Shown: positions 36,028-44,526 of the stretch, one piece after another
How positions within the stretch are numbered: position 1 is the first letter of the stretch
Layout: each line of letters opens with the position of its first letter
Assembly (NCBI GenBank): GCA_021822495.1
Contig: JAKAQO010000001.1
Span: 390,808-454,807, forward strand
Source: a bacterium
Lineage (GTDB): Bacteria; Elusimicrobiota; Elusimicrobia; UBA1565; UBA9628
Direction of reading: 5' to 3'
DNA length: 64,000 nt
Position numbers and translations under genes: made by a program
The notes under the pieces: generated by a model
What the model saw: only the letters and a program-made list of their open reading frames with translations
Told to the model about the DNA's origin: nothing
Database searches by the model: none

Positions 36028-37212
36028 ATGATTGCCAGGACGATTCTCTCTTTCGTCAAAAAATCAGCGGCTCGCTATCCCGTGATAGCCTTGGTGGGGC
36101 CGAGACAATCGGGCAAGACGACTCTGGCTAAACTCGCCTTTCCCAGGAAGCCTTATTTTTCCTTTGAGAACCCGGATACCCGCGCCTACGCTCTCGGCGA
36201 TCCGCGAGGTTTCCTCGCGGAAATTCCGCGGGGCGCGGTTTTAGATGAGATACAGCGAGTTCCGGAACTCCTCTCTTACATTCAACAGATCGTCGATGAG
36301 AGTTCCAAAAGCGGGCTTTTTATTTTGACCGGTTCCAATCACTTTTTAATGATGGAGAAAATGGGCCAATCGCTGGCGGGGCGCGCGGCTATCCACAAAG
36401 TTTTGCCTTTATCCCTGGAGGAATTGCGGCTTTCTGGAAAAATCGCCGGGACTCTCAACGAAACATTGTATCGAGGAGGATATCCCAGGATTTACGATCG
36501 ACGTCTTAACGCCACGGACTGGCTACGCGACTATACGGAGACTTATTTGGAGAGAGATGTTCGGCTTCTTAAGAATATAGGCAATCTTTCTAACTTCCAC
36601 CGCTTTTTGCGCGCGTGCGCGGCTCGCGCGGGGCAACTTCTTAATCTCTCATCCCTGGCCGATGATTGTGGCATAACCCATAACACCGCGCGGGCCTGGA
36701 TTTCCATTCTGGAGGCGAGTTTTCTGGTTTTTCTCTTGCCTCCTCATTACCGAAACTTCAACAAGAGGCTCAAAAAGTCCCCGAAACTTTACTTTTATGA
36801 TAGCGGGCTCTTGTGCTATCTTCTCGGAATTACCAGTCCCGCGCTTTTGGCCGCCCACTCCTTGCGCGGAAGCATTTTTGAGAATTTGATTATTGGAGAA
36901 CTCATGAAGCGTTCCCTCAACGAGCGGACGGAGTCTTCTCTCTTTTTTTGGCAGGATAAGTCCGGGCGGGAAGTGGATTGCTTGATAGAAATATCGGAGA
37001 AACTGGTCCCTGTCGAAATTAAATCCGGACAGACGATTTCCGCGGACTATTTTAGAAACCTTGTTTATTGGAGAAGCTTGGCGAGGGCGAGCGCTCAGGA
37101 TGCGTTTGTGGTCTATGCGGGAGGGGAAAATCAAAAACGAAGTCAAGGGCAAGTTCTTGGATGGCGCTCCATTGGGAAAATTCCCCTTTCGTCGGGCGAT
37201 TTGGTTTCATGA
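36028..37212 (+). CDS. AAA ATPase with C-terminal DUF4143 domain, first of two
   Basis: A 394-residue protein: P-loop GPRQSGKTTLAKLAF (about residue 24), Walker B-like AVLDEIQRVPELLSYIQQ, sensor-like FILTGSNHFLM, then the DUF4143 part with YFYDSGLLCYLLGI and a nuclease-like REVDCLIEI...VPVEIKSG segment (E/D-x-K pattern) near residue 340. The family is widespread and uncharacterised; the end resembles a PD-(D/E)XK fold. A second member lies at 44527. It is a single gene with its own promoter, unrelated in function to its hem and sdh neighbours. Confidence 0.85.
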   Translation: MIARTILSFVKKSAARYPVIALVGPRQSGKTTLAKLAFPRKPYFSFENPDTRAYALGDPRGFLAEIPRGAVLDEIQRVPELLSYIQQIVDESSKSGLFILTGSNHFLMMEKMGQSLAGRAAIHKVLPLSLEELRLSGKIAGTLNETLYRGGYPRIYDRRLNATDWLRDYTETYLERDVRLLKNIGNLSNFHRFLRACAARAGQLLNLSSLADDCGITHNTARAWISILEASFLVFLLPPHYRNFNKRLKKSPKLYFYDSGLLCYLLGITSPALLAAHSLRGSIFENLIIGELMKRSLNERTESSLFFWQDKSGREVDCLIEISEKLVPVEIKSGQTISADYFRNLVYWRSLARASAQDAFVVYAGGENQKRSQGQVLGWRSIGKIPLSSGDLVS

Positions 37213-37246
37213 ATTGAAATGAATATAATGAACGAAAGGAATTGGC

Positions 37247-37888
37247 ATGGATTTCTTGTCTCGCTTTTACTCTTCTTCCATAGGCCGTAAATTTTTTGTC
37301 GCGGGCGCGGGGTTGTCTTTGTGCGGCTTTCTCATCCTTCATCTTTCGGGAAACCTTTTAATTTTTAAGGGCCCCGGCGCGTTTAACCATTTCGCCAAGA
37401 CCCTGGACTCAAACCCTCTGATTTTACCTGCCGAGCTCATATTAGCCGGGTTCTTTCTTCTCCATATCGTCATTGCCTTAATTGTCCGCTATCACAACTA
37501 CCAGGCGCGCCCCATCGGATACGCTCGCTATTCCGTCAAGGGCGGACGGACCTGGGGTTCAAGGACGATGACCGCGACCGCCTTGATCGTTTTGGCCTTC
37601 TTAGTCATCCATTTGAAGGATTTTCGCTTCGGAAATAGAAGCGAAGGAGTTTATCAACTGGTCGTCTCTTGTCTCAAAAATCTCTATTACGCGGTTTTCT
37701 ATATTCTGGCGATGCTTTCTTTGTCTCTTCATTTAAGCCACGGCTTTCAAAGCGCGTTTCAGACCTTTGGCCTTAACCATCCGAAATACACGCCGGCTAT
37801 TAAAGCCTTGGGATATTTATTTGCCCTCGTCATCGGCCTGGGTTTTGCCTCGATCCCTTTGTGGATTATGATGGGGTGGATAAAATGA
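37247..37888 (+). CDS. sdhC: Succinate dehydrogenase/fumarate reductase cytochrome b subunit
   Basis: Membrane anchor of complex II, 213 residues and about five transmembrane helices, which is the single-subunit (B-type, dihaem) anchor as in Bacillus. Conserved His candidates for haem lie in [31 protein letters not shown] and [16 protein letters not shown]. The stop overlaps the sdhA start (ATGA). Confidence 0.9.
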   Translation: MDFLSRFYSSSIGRKFFVAGAGLSLCGFLILHLSGNLLIFKGPGAFNHFAKTLDSNPLILPAELILAGFFLLHIVIALIVRYHNYQARPIGYARYSVKGGRTWGSRTMTATALIVLAFLVIHLKDFRFGNRSEGVYQLVVSCLKNLYYAVFYILAMLSLSLHLSHGFQSAFQTFGLNHPKYTPAIKALGYLFALVIGLGFASIPLWIMMGWIK

Positions 37889-39798
37889 GTCTTGATTCCA
37901 AAATTCCCGCGGGTCCCATTCAGGAAAAATGGGATCGCCACCGCTTTGACTTAAAACTCGTCAATCCGGCGAACAAAAGAAAATTTGAGATTTTGATCGT
38001 GGGAACGGGTCTTGCCGGTTCTTCGGCGGCGGCGTCTTTGGCGGAACTGGGATACCGGGTCAAGGTTTTCTGCCTTCAAGATTCGCCAAGGCGAGCCCAT
38101 TCCATCGCCGCCCAAGGCGGAATTAACGCGGCTAAAAATTACCCCAACGACGGGGATTCTATCTGGCGGCTTTTTTATGATACGGTCAAAGGCGGAGACT
38201 TCCGCGCCCGGGAAGCCAATGTCTATCGCCTCGCTCAAATTTCTTCTCATATTATTGACCACTGCGCGGCTTTGGGAGTTCCGTTCGCGCGCGAATACGG
38301 CGGAACCCTGGCCAACCGCTCTTTTGGCGGCGCCCAGGTCTCCCGCACTTTTTACGCGCGCGGGCAAACAGGGCAGCAGCTTTTGCTGGGGGCTTACTCC
38401 GCCTTGATGCGGCAGGTGGGACAAGGTTCGGTTCAAATGTTTCCCCGCCGGGAAATGATGGACTTGATTGTTTCGGGAGGAGCCGCGAGAGGCATTGTCT
38501 GCCGAAACCTCGTCACCGGAAAAATGGAGTCTTATGCCGGGGACGCGGTGCTTATGTGCTCGGGCGGATACGGAAACGTTTTTTATCTTTCCACCAATGC
38601 CGCGTCTTGCAATGTCGGCGCGACCTGGCGGGCGCATAAAAAGGGCGCTTATTTCGCCAATCCCTGCTTTACTCAAATTCACCCGACCTGCGTTCCTGTT
38701 TCGGGCTCTCATCAGTCGAAATTGACCTTGATGAGCGAATCTTTAAGAAACGACGGGCGCGTCTGGGTTCCCAAAGACCCGAAAGACAAGCGTTCGCCGG
38801 ATCAGATTCCGGAAGCGGATCGCGATTACTATTTGGAACGCCGCTATCCCAGTTTCGGCAATCTCGTTCCCCGGGACGTCGCTTCCCGCGCGGCCAAAGC
38901 CATGATTGACGAAGGCCGCGGCGTTGGGCCCACCGGGCTTTCAGTCTATCTTGATTTTTCAGACGCCATTAAGCGCCTGGGAGAATCTTCCATTCGCGAA
39001 AAATACGGAAATCTCTTTGACATGTATTACCACATCACCGATGAAAACCCCTATCGCGTTCCGATGCGGATTTACCCGGCGGTTCACTACACCATGGGCG
39101 GGCTGTGGGTGGATTATAATTTAATGACGACGATCCCGGGTCTTTTCTGCCTGGGAGAGGCCAATTTTTCCGATCACGGGGCCAATCGTTTGGGAGCTTC
39201 CGCTTTGATGCAGGGTTTGGCCGACGGATATTTCATTATTCCTTATACCTTGGGCGGCTATCTGGCCCAGGCCAAACTCCCCAAGCTCGACGCTTCAGCC
39301 GCGGAATTTAAGGAAGCGGAAATTCTGGCGACGGAAAAAATTAAGAAGCTTTTGGGAATCAAGGGGAAAAAGACCGCCGCTGATTTTCATAAGAGCCTTG
39401 GGAAATTGATGTGGGATGATTGCGGAATGGCGAGAAATGAAAAGGGTCTCAAGAATTTATTGTCTAAGATTCCCGAAATGCGCGAAGAATTCTGGAAAAA
39501 TTTGACGGTCACGGGCTCCGGCGAAGAGCTCAACCAGGCCCTGGAAAAAGCCGGGCGCGTCGCCGATTATCTGGAATTTGCCGAGCTCTTAGCGAAAGAC
39601 GCTCTTCACCGGGAAGAATCCTGCGGGGGACATTTCCGGGAGGAGTATCAAACCCCGGACGGGGAAGCGAAAAGAGATGACGAAAAGTTTTCCTACGCCG
39701 CGGCCTGGGAATTTACGGGAGTTGGAAAAGAGCCTTCCCTCCACAAAGAGCCCTTGACCTTTGATTCGGTTCATCTCGCGCAAAGGAATTATCAATGA
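37885..39798 (+). CDS. sdhA: Succinate dehydrogenase/fumarate reductase flavoprotein subunit
   Basis: Catalytic FAD subunit. I start at ATG 37885, which overlaps the sdhC stop and gives 637 residues. [18 protein letters not shown] is the FAD dinucleotide motif, [16 protein letters not shown] carries the His that binds FAD covalently, and [11 protein letters not shown] with [13 protein letters not shown] gives the substrate and catalytic region. The length and the B-type anchor suggest the Bacillus/Bacteroides class, often coupled to menaquinone. It overlaps sdhB by 4 nt. Confidence 0.95.
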   Translation: MSLDSKIPAGPIQEKWDRHRFDLKLVNPANKRKFEILIVGTGLAGSSAAASLAELGYRVKVFCLQDSPRRAHSIAAQGGINAAKNYPNDGDSIWRLFYDTVKGGDFRAREANVYRLAQISSHIIDHCAALGVPFAREYGGTLANRSFGGAQVSRTFYARGQTGQQLLLGAYSALMRQVGQGSVQMFPRREMMDLIVSGGAARGIVCRNLVTGKMESYAGDAVLMCSGGYGNVFYLSTNAASCNVGATWRAHKKGAYFANPCFTQIHPTCVPVSGSHQSKLTLMSESLRNDGRVWVPKDPKDKRSPDQIPEADRDYYLERRYPSFGNLVPRDVASRAAKAMIDEGRGVGPTGLSVYLDFSDAIKRLGESSIREKYGNLFDMYYHITDENPYRVPMRIYPAVHYTMGGLWVDYNLMTTIPGLFCLGEANFSDHGANRLGASALMQGLADGYFIIPYTLGGYLAQAKLPKLDASAAEFKEAEILATEKIKKLLGIKGKKTAADFHKSLGKLMWDDCGMARNEKGLKNLLSKIPEMREEFWKNLTVTGSGEELNQALEKAGRVADYLEFAELLAKDALHREESCGGHFREEYQTPDGEAKRDDEKFSYAAAWEFTGVGKEPSLHKEPLTFDSVHLAQRNYQ

Positions 39799-40544
39799 AA
39801 TTTTTTCTGGAAGTGTGGCGGCAGAAAAATGCCAAGGTTCAAGGCGGGCTCGTTCGCTATGAGGTGGTCGGGATCACGCCCGAGATGTCCATTCTTGAAA
39901 CCCTGGATGTTTTAAACGAGCAGCTCCTTGAAAAAAATGAAGAACCGATCGCTTTTGATTCCGATTGTCGGGAAGGGATTTGCGGAATGTGCAGTTTGGT
40001 CATCAACGGTTATCCGCATGGACCGGAAAAAGCCTCGACCAGTTGCGAACTAAGAATGCGCCATTTTAAAGACGGGCAAACGATTATTATCGAGCCCTTT
40101 AGAGCCAAAGCTTTTCCCGTTCTCCGCGATCTGGTGGTGGACCGTTCGGCTTTCGACCGCGTCATGGCCGCGGGCGGCTTTATTTCGGTCAACACCGGAA
40201 ACGCGCCGGATGCGAATTCCATTCTTATTTCCAAGAAAACCGCCGATAAGGCGATGGACGCGGCGGCTTGCATCGGCTGCGGGGCTTGCGTCGCGGCTTG
40301 CCCGAACGCGGCGGCAATGCTTTTTGTCGCGGCTAAAATTTCCCATCTGGCCTTGATGCCCCAGGGAGCGTCGGAAAGAGACGAGCGCGTCTTGAATATG
40401 CGGGCCCAGATGGACAAAGAGGGCTTTGGGCATTGCGCGAATGAATACGCCTGCGAGGCGGCTTGCCCCAAGGAAATCAAGGTTTCTCATATCGCAAAGC
40501 TTAACCGGGAATTTCTGCGAGCGGTTTTCTGTTCCGACAAGTAA
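39795..40544 (+). CDS. sdhB: Succinate dehydrogenase/fumarate reductase iron-sulphur subunit
   Basis: Carries electrons from FAD to quinone. The 249 residues show three cluster sites: [15 protein letters not shown] with a later Cys (2Fe-2S), [13 protein letters not shown] (4Fe-4S) and [14 protein letters not shown] (3Fe-4S). sdhCAB form a tight operon, and the next gene begins right at the sdhB stop. Confidence 0.95.
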   Translation: MKFFLEVWRQKNAKVQGGLVRYEVVGITPEMSILETLDVLNEQLLEKNEEPIAFDSDCREGICGMCSLVINGYPHGPEKASTSCELRMRHFKDGQTIIIEPFRAKAFPVLRDLVVDRSAFDRVMAAGGFISVNTGNAPDANSILISKKTADKAMDAAACIGCGACVAACPNAAAMLFVAAKISHLALMPQGASERDERVLNMRAQMDKEGFGHCANEYACEAACPKEIKVSHIAKLNREFLRAVFCSDK

Positions 40545-40928
40545 TTGAACCTCAACGAGCGTTTTGACGTTTCTGAATCCAAACAGAAAGCCCTCCTTGA
40601 AAAAATAAAGCTCTTGGGAATCGACGTTCAGAAAATTGAGGAAAACTTCGTTCGCGGGGGCGGGAAAGGCGGGCAGAAAATCAATAAAACTTCTAATTGC
40701 GTCCAGTTGTTTTACCCCCCGCTTCAAATTTCAGTCCGGGTTCAGCGGGAAAGAAAAAGGTCTCTCAACCGCTTCCTGGCCCTGCGGGAGTTAGTGGATC
40801 AAATTGAAATGCGCGCGTCTCCGGAGACTTCCGAGAGACTCAAGGCCTATCAAAAAATCCGCAAGCAAAAAGACCGCCGCGAAAGACGCGCGCGAGAAGG
40901 AGAAAAAGATCGGGGTACTCAGGCTTGA
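40545..40928 (+). CDS. GGQ-domain release-factor-like protein (RF-1 domain only)
   Basis: A 127-residue protein that holds the peptidyl-tRNA hydrolysis motif GGGKGGQKINKTSNCV but none of the stop-codon recognition domain of RF1 or RF2. The C-terminus is basic (RKQKDRRERRAREGEKDRG), as in ArfB/YaeJ and the mitochondrial MTRFR group, where such tails enter the mRNA channel of stalled ribosomes. A ribosome-rescue role is therefore likely. It starts at TTG immediately after the sdhB stop. The last 19 nt overlap tRNA-Pro on the other strand. Confidence 0.82.
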   Translation: MNLNERFDVSESKQKALLEKIKLLGIDVQKIEENFVRGGGKGGQKINKTSNCVQLFYPPLQISVRVQRERKRSLNRFLALRELVDQIEMRASPETSERLKAYQKIRKQKDRRERRAREGEKDRGTQA

Positions 40929-40982
40929 ACTGAGAACCTCCTGGTCCCAAACCAGGCGCTCTGCCAATTGAGCTATACCCCG
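40910..40982 (-). tRNA. tRNA-Pro (anticodon TGG)
   Basis: The minus strand folds to a full cloverleaf: acceptor CGGGGTA/TACCCCG, D arm with AGCTCAATTGGCAGAGC, anticodon arm CCTGG-TTTGGGA-CCAGG with TGG, and T arm with GTTCAAGCC. The discriminator is A. CCA is not encoded. Its 3' end overlaps the tail of the release-factor-like gene. Confidence 0.95.
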
Positions 40983-41055
40983 TCTCACTTTACTCCATTA
41001 TACAATCTTCCGCTTGCCGTCCTATCTTTAAGAGCTCTCGCCCTTTTCGGCCAAT

Positions 41056-41085
41056 AAAAAGCCCCGGTCAAAAACCCCGGGGCTT
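41056..41085 (-). terminator. Intrinsic terminator of the lipoprotein gene at 41101
   Basis: AAGCCCCGG and CCGGGGCTT (41059-41067, 41077-41085) form a 9-bp stem. On the minus strand the stem runs into TTTTTA. It lies 16 nt after the lipoprotein stop. Confidence 0.85.
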
Positions 41086-41100
41086 AATGGACGGAGAGAT

Positions 41101-41733
41101 TTAGAAGCTGGCGGATTGAATTGGCTGTCCGAAAGCCGTTCCCCCCACAGAACCACTAACAGATCCATTGTTATCCGTTACGCTTATATTTATATTAGTT
41201 GTACCCGACAAATTGATGCCGCTACCCGATACGCTAAGAGGGCTCCCAGTAAAATTCAGAGAACCATTCATCTCGAACGGACCACCAGTATTTGTCGATT
41301 CACAAATCGTGAAATTTTTTCCACTTTCAGGAGCAGCAAAGGAGAGTGTCCCATTAAAGGTATAACCATTAATAGTACAACTACTCATAATCTCGCTGAA
41401 ACTCATCGTGATCGTCTGCTGGTTATTTGAACTTGTGGTTCCATCAGGAGCGGTACAGCTTCCAGAAACGATGCTTGGGGATGGATTAGTAGGGGATAGC
41501 GTCATATTTGAACCACAAGGACTAGTAAATGCGTGAGGTCTCAGGGAAGCTACATGGACACCATTAGATAATACCCCCGCGCCGCCATTAAAGGCCCCTG
41601 ATGAAAGAGCTCCAGTAGCCCCTGCCAACGACCCACTTGACGAACTTGTGCTGCTCTTGTGGCACGCGGCAAGGCCCAGGGCCACGATGGCGGCAAAACC
41701 CGCCAGATAAAACGCCGACTTTTTCATTTTCAT
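41101..41733 (-). CDS. Lipoprotein of unknown function, member 1 of a paralogous pair
   Basis: I start at the ATG at 41733; an AAGGAG lies upstream. The signal peptide ends ALGLAACHKSS, with Cys as the lipidated residue. A Ser/Gly-rich linker follows, then a region whose core is MSFSEIMSSCTINGYTFNGTLSFA, and strands ending in GSVGGTAFGQP. The second gene (41998) has the same plan with FQNCSYGGYTFNGSVAFG, so GYTFNG with a Cys before it is a shared signature. Likely a surface-exposed beta-rich protein. I know no family for it. Confidence 0.65.
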   Translation of the reverse strand: MKMKKSAFYLAGFAAIVALGLAACHKSSTSSSSGSLAGATGALSSGAFNGGAGVLSNGVHVASLRPHAFTSPCGSNMTLSPTNPSPSIVSGSCTAPDGTTSSNNQQTITMSFSEIMSSCTINGYTFNGTLSFAAPESGKNFTICESTNTGGPFEMNGSLNFTGSPLSVSGSGINLSGTTNINISVTDNNGSVSGSVGGTAFGQPIQSASF

Positions 41734-41876
41734 TGTCTTTAATTTCTCCTTACGAATCATCTTTCGTCTTCGGCGCCGAGCGCCGAACGTGGAAATAGGC
41801 TACAAAAAAACCATCTTCCCGTCAATAGAAATTTAATTAATGACGCAGATCATAATTTGAGGGACACATTAATTTG

Positions 41877-41991
41877 AGGGACACATCACTTAATCTTCAT
41901 TCTGGTATACATAAGTCCATTTTATTGAAAAAAATGGACTTTGCGTGAACAAAATTTTTGCGCTGAGCGACCAATTAAGTGACGTGTCCCT
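41877..41991. mobile_element. 115-bp inverted-repeat element between the paralogous lipoprotein genes (MITE/REP-like)
   Basis: The ends are 18-bp inverted repeats with one mismatch: AGGGACACATCACTTAAT (41877-41894) and ATTAAGTGACGTGTCCCT (41974-41991). A second, internal hairpin (AAGTCCATTTT near 41913 with AAAATGGACTT ending at 41942) lies inside. The left end is preceded by a 17-bp direct repeat of AATTTGAGGGACACAT (41854 and 41871). No reading frame is present. The rest of the 41734-41997 gap shows nothing else. Confidence 0.6.
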
Positions 41992-41997
41992 AGAACT

Positions 41998-42621
41998 CTA
42001 CTGCCAGAAAAATTTAAGGCTGGAAACTTTGCTTTGGCAGCCGTAACCGTTTAAGGTTCCCACCAGGGTGCTGGGGGACGGCGCGGTTTCATAGGACACG
42101 CCGCTAGCCGTCAAATTAATCGGCCCGTATTGACCGCCGACGGAATTACAGGAAGCGTTAAGACCGTTTCCGGAAATCGTGAAAGTGGAGCTTGTGAGCG
42201 TGTAAGCTCCGGTGAGAGAGATGTCCGTGGAATTAGCCTGAAGCGAGCATTCCGAAAGAACAGAAGAACCCACGCCAAACGCCACGCTTCCATTAAAGGT
42301 ATATCCCCCATAGCTACAATTTTGAAAGTCCAAGCTCATCGTGCTCGACGTATAGGTTTGAACCCCAATGTAACTGGAGGAAGGGCATTGAGACGGCGGG
42401 CCGCCCGTCACAAAATTGCCTGTCGGAGTTGGGACAGGAGAACAACCAGGCCCAATGGGGGGGAAACTACTACTTCCCTGAACCCCGTTTAAAGCCAAAA
42501 TCGCCAAATCATTGAGGGCCCCAGGTAAAGAACCGCTGGCTGAAGAAGAAGAGCTCTTATGGCATGCGGCGGCCAAAAGCGCCATTCCCAAACACAAAAA
42601 GCCCGCAACTCTTTTTTTCAT
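41998..42621 (-). CDS. Lipoprotein of unknown function, member 2 of a paralogous pair
   Basis: Starts at ATG 42621, preceded by GGGGAG. The signal peptide ends ALLAAACHKSSSSS, so the first mature residues (CHKSS) are identical to the neighbour at 41101. The 207 residues include LDFQNCSYGGYTFNGSVAFG, strands such as GAYTLTSSTFTISGNGL, and three further Cys. The pair seems to have arisen by an old gene duplication; the 115-bp inverted-repeat element now lies between them. Confidence 0.65.
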   Translation of the reverse strand: MKKRVAGFLCLGMALLAAACHKSSSSSASGSLPGALNDLAILALNGVQGSSSFPPIGPGCSPVPTPTGNFVTGGPPSQCPSSSYIGVQTYTSSTMSLDFQNCSYGGYTFNGSVAFGVGSSVLSECSLQANSTDISLTGAYTLTSSTFTISGNGLNASCNSVGGQYGPINLTASGVSYETAPSPSTLVGTLNGYGCQSKVSSLKFFWQ

Positions 42622-42681
42622 CCCAGGGTTCTCTCCCCTTAGTTTAACAGCCCGCTTAAGACTTCGCAAGGGGATAAAATT

Positions 42682-43170
42682 TTAGGGGCAAGTGACGTCA
42701 AAAGAACTCTTAAGAACGGTCTTTCCGTCCAAAACGGCTTTCGCCTTCCAATGCCCAGCAAATTCTTCTCCCGGCTCCTGCCCTGAGGCGAAGAAAATAT
42801 CCACGACGTCGGCATCGGGAACGTGAAAAGTGAGGTACGCCGGAAAACGCCTTTGTCCCGGCGGAATTTTAGGAACATAAAGCTTTGTCGAATCCTGAAG
42901 CGTCCCATCCGGGCGCGTCCAGTAAAACCAGAAACTATGTTTTCCGTAAATTTTCCTGGGAAGCCTTAAAAAAGCGTAGACCGTGTCGGTCTTGCAGTCA
43001 AATTTTTTATCGGGCAGGCGCCCGGTCGCGATTTTACTGAAATAGAGAGGAGAAAGCTTGGGCTTTTGAGGCTGAGCCGTGGGTTTGGGAGAAGCCGCTA
43101 AAAATAAAAAAAGAAGCGGCCCTAGCCCCAATGACCTTCCCCCCAAAAACGCGGCGCGTTTGTCGTCCAT
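42682..43170 (-). CDS. Exported or membrane-anchored protein of unknown function
   Basis: A 162-residue protein with a hydrophobic N-terminal segment (LGLGPLLFLFLAASP). The mature part (KIATGRLPDKKFDCKTDTVYAFLRLP and HSFWFYWTRPDGTLQD) reads like a beta-sandwich; it ends KSSFDVTCP, so the two Cys may form a disulphide. No family recognised. It is divergent from the TauE gene and 60 nt away from the lipoprotein gene downstream. Confidence 0.55.
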   Translation of the reverse strand: MDDKRAAFLGGRSLGLGPLLFLFLAASPKPTAQPQKPKLSPLYFSKIATGRLPDKKFDCKTDTVYAFLRLPRKIYGKHSFWFYWTRPDGTLQDSTKLYVPKIPPGQRRFPAYLTFHVPDADVVDIFFASGQEPGEEFAGHWKAKAVLDGKTVLKSSFDVTCP

Positions 43171-43205
43171 GAATTAAGTATAACAACTTTTAATTTGCTA
43201 GTCTA

Positions 43206-43231
43206 AAAGAGTTAGGACTATCTAACTCTTT
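43206..43231 (+). promoter_or_regulatory. Hairpin abutting the TauE start codon
   Basis: AAAGAGTTAG (43206-43215) and CTAACTCTTT (43222-43231) are perfect 10-bp inverted repeats with a 6-nt loop, and the ATG follows with no gap. There is no separate ribosome-binding site. The repeat could be an operator, or an RNA hairpin that hides the start. Confidence 0.5.
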
Positions 43232-44125
43232 ATGCTTTATTCCTGGCGTTTTGTCTTTTCTCTTTTGGGCGCGGCTTGTTTTGCCGGGTTTTTCGGCGCG
43301 CTTTTGGGCGTCGGCGGCGGCGTCTTCATCGTCCCGATTATGGTCCTCATGTTTCACCTGCCCGTCAAAATCGCCGTTGCGGCCTCCATCGTCAGCGTCA
43401 TTGCGACCTCAAACGCCGGCGGGTCTTCTTACGTCGATCAGAGAATTACCAATCTTCATCTGGCCATGTTTCTTGAAATCGCGACTACGATAGGCGCTTT
43501 GTCGGGAAGTCTTTTAGCTCTTTATCTCAAAGAGTGGATTATGCTCATTATTTTTTCACTCATGCTCGCCTACATGGCCTATACCGCTTTCATCACCCGA
43601 AACGTGGATGATCACCGCATCGCCGCGGGTAATTACGATGATGTCAAGCAAGACCGCCTGTCGGCTTATCTCAATTTAAAAGGCGATTATTATGACGAGG
43701 CCGCGCAAAAAACGGTCGCCTATACCATCACCAATGCTCCGATAGGAGCCGCCATTTCCTATCTGGCGGGCTTGGCCTCGGGACTTTTGGGGGTGGGCGG
43801 AGGGGTTCTCAAAGTCTCCGCGATGAACCGCTATATGAATGTTCCCATGAAGGCGGCGGTGGGAACCAGCAAACTGATGATTGGGGTGACCGCGGCGGTC
43901 AGCTCCATACTCTTTTTCATGGCGGGCCTCATTCACTTTTACGTCGTCGCCCCCATCGCCATAGGAACGACCGCCGGCGCGACCGTGGGCACCATGGTCA
44001 TGAACCGCCTCCACAGCGCCATGCTTAAATGGCTGTTCGCGGTTTTAATGGTTTATCTCAGTTACGGCATGCTGACCAAAGCCCTGGCCCTCAAATTTGG
44101 CTGGCACTTGCCCATTCTCGATTAA
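43232..44125 (+). CDS. TauE/SafE-family membrane anion exporter
   Basis: A 297-residue inner-membrane protein, about eight transmembrane helices in two halves. Both halves begin with the family motif: FGALLGVGGGVFIVPIMV and ASGLLGVGGGVLKVSAMN. Members export sulphite, sulphoacetate or related small anions; the substrate is unknown here. A loop of about 50 residues (VDDHRIAAGNYDDVKQD...) lies in the middle. The next gene is DUF1634, a frequent partner. Confidence 0.88.
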   Translation: MLYSWRFVFSLLGAACFAGFFGALLGVGGGVFIVPIMVLMFHLPVKIAVAASIVSVIATSNAGGSSYVDQRITNLHLAMFLEIATTIGALSGSLLALYLKEWIMLIIFSLMLAYMAYTAFITRNVDDHRIAAGNYDDVKQDRLSAYLNLKGDYYDEAAQKTVAYTITNAPIGAAISYLAGLASGLLGVGGGVLKVSAMNRYMNVPMKAAVGTSKLMIGVTAAVSSILFFMAGLIHFYVVAPIAIGTTAGATVGTMVMNRLHSAMLKWLFAVLMVYLSYGMLTKALALKFGWHLPILD

Positions 44126-44126
44126 A

Positions 44127-44522
44127 ATGACGAAAGAAAATCCCACCCCCGAAGAAATCAAGGAAGCCAACGTTTACAGCGGGGTTTACCGGGTGTTAAT
44201 GGCGGGGATGTTTGCGAGCACGGCCCTTTTTATCATCGGAGTAGCCTTAGCCCTTCTCCATCCGGTCGTGATACCGCTCGATTCAAAATGGATTTTAGAA
44301 CAATATCACGCCGGCGTCGTCTTTCAGGGGCTTTTACTGGGAAACCCGGCCTCTTATATGATGCTGGCGACCATCCTTTTGATTTTAACCCCCGTCACCC
44401 GCGTTCTCGTTTCCATTTACGCTTTTTGGGTGGACCGGGACTACAAATTTGTCGCCGTCACCAGCGTCGTTTTTCTGGTCATGGCCTTGACCGTTGTTCT
44501 CTCCCGCCTCGGCTTGAAATAA
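44127..44522 (+). CDS. DUF1634 membrane protein
   Basis: 131 residues from the ATG at 44127, 1 nt after the TauE stop. It has three transmembrane helices (MFASTALFIIGVALALL, YMMLATILLILTPVTRVLV, FVAVTSVVFLVMALTVVLS). DUF1634 proteins are typically encoded beside TauE-type transporters, so it is likely an accessory subunit. Function unproved. Confidence 0.8.
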   Translation: MTKENPTPEEIKEANVYSGVYRVLMAGMFASTALFIIGVALALLHPVVIPLDSKWILEQYHAGVVFQGLLLGNPASYMMLATILLILTPVTRVLVSIYAFWVDRDYKFVAVTSVVFLVMALTVVLSRLGLK

Positions 44523-44526
44523 TTTC

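Noticed and set aside
37951-38712. 253-codon minus-strand ORF inside sdhA
   Set aside because: Antisense shadow of a conserved gene in GC-richer codons.
40791-40988. Minus-strand ORF beginning MRRGIAQLAERLVWDQEV
   Set aside because: It is the translation of tRNA-Pro, a well-known false ORF in bacterial annotation.
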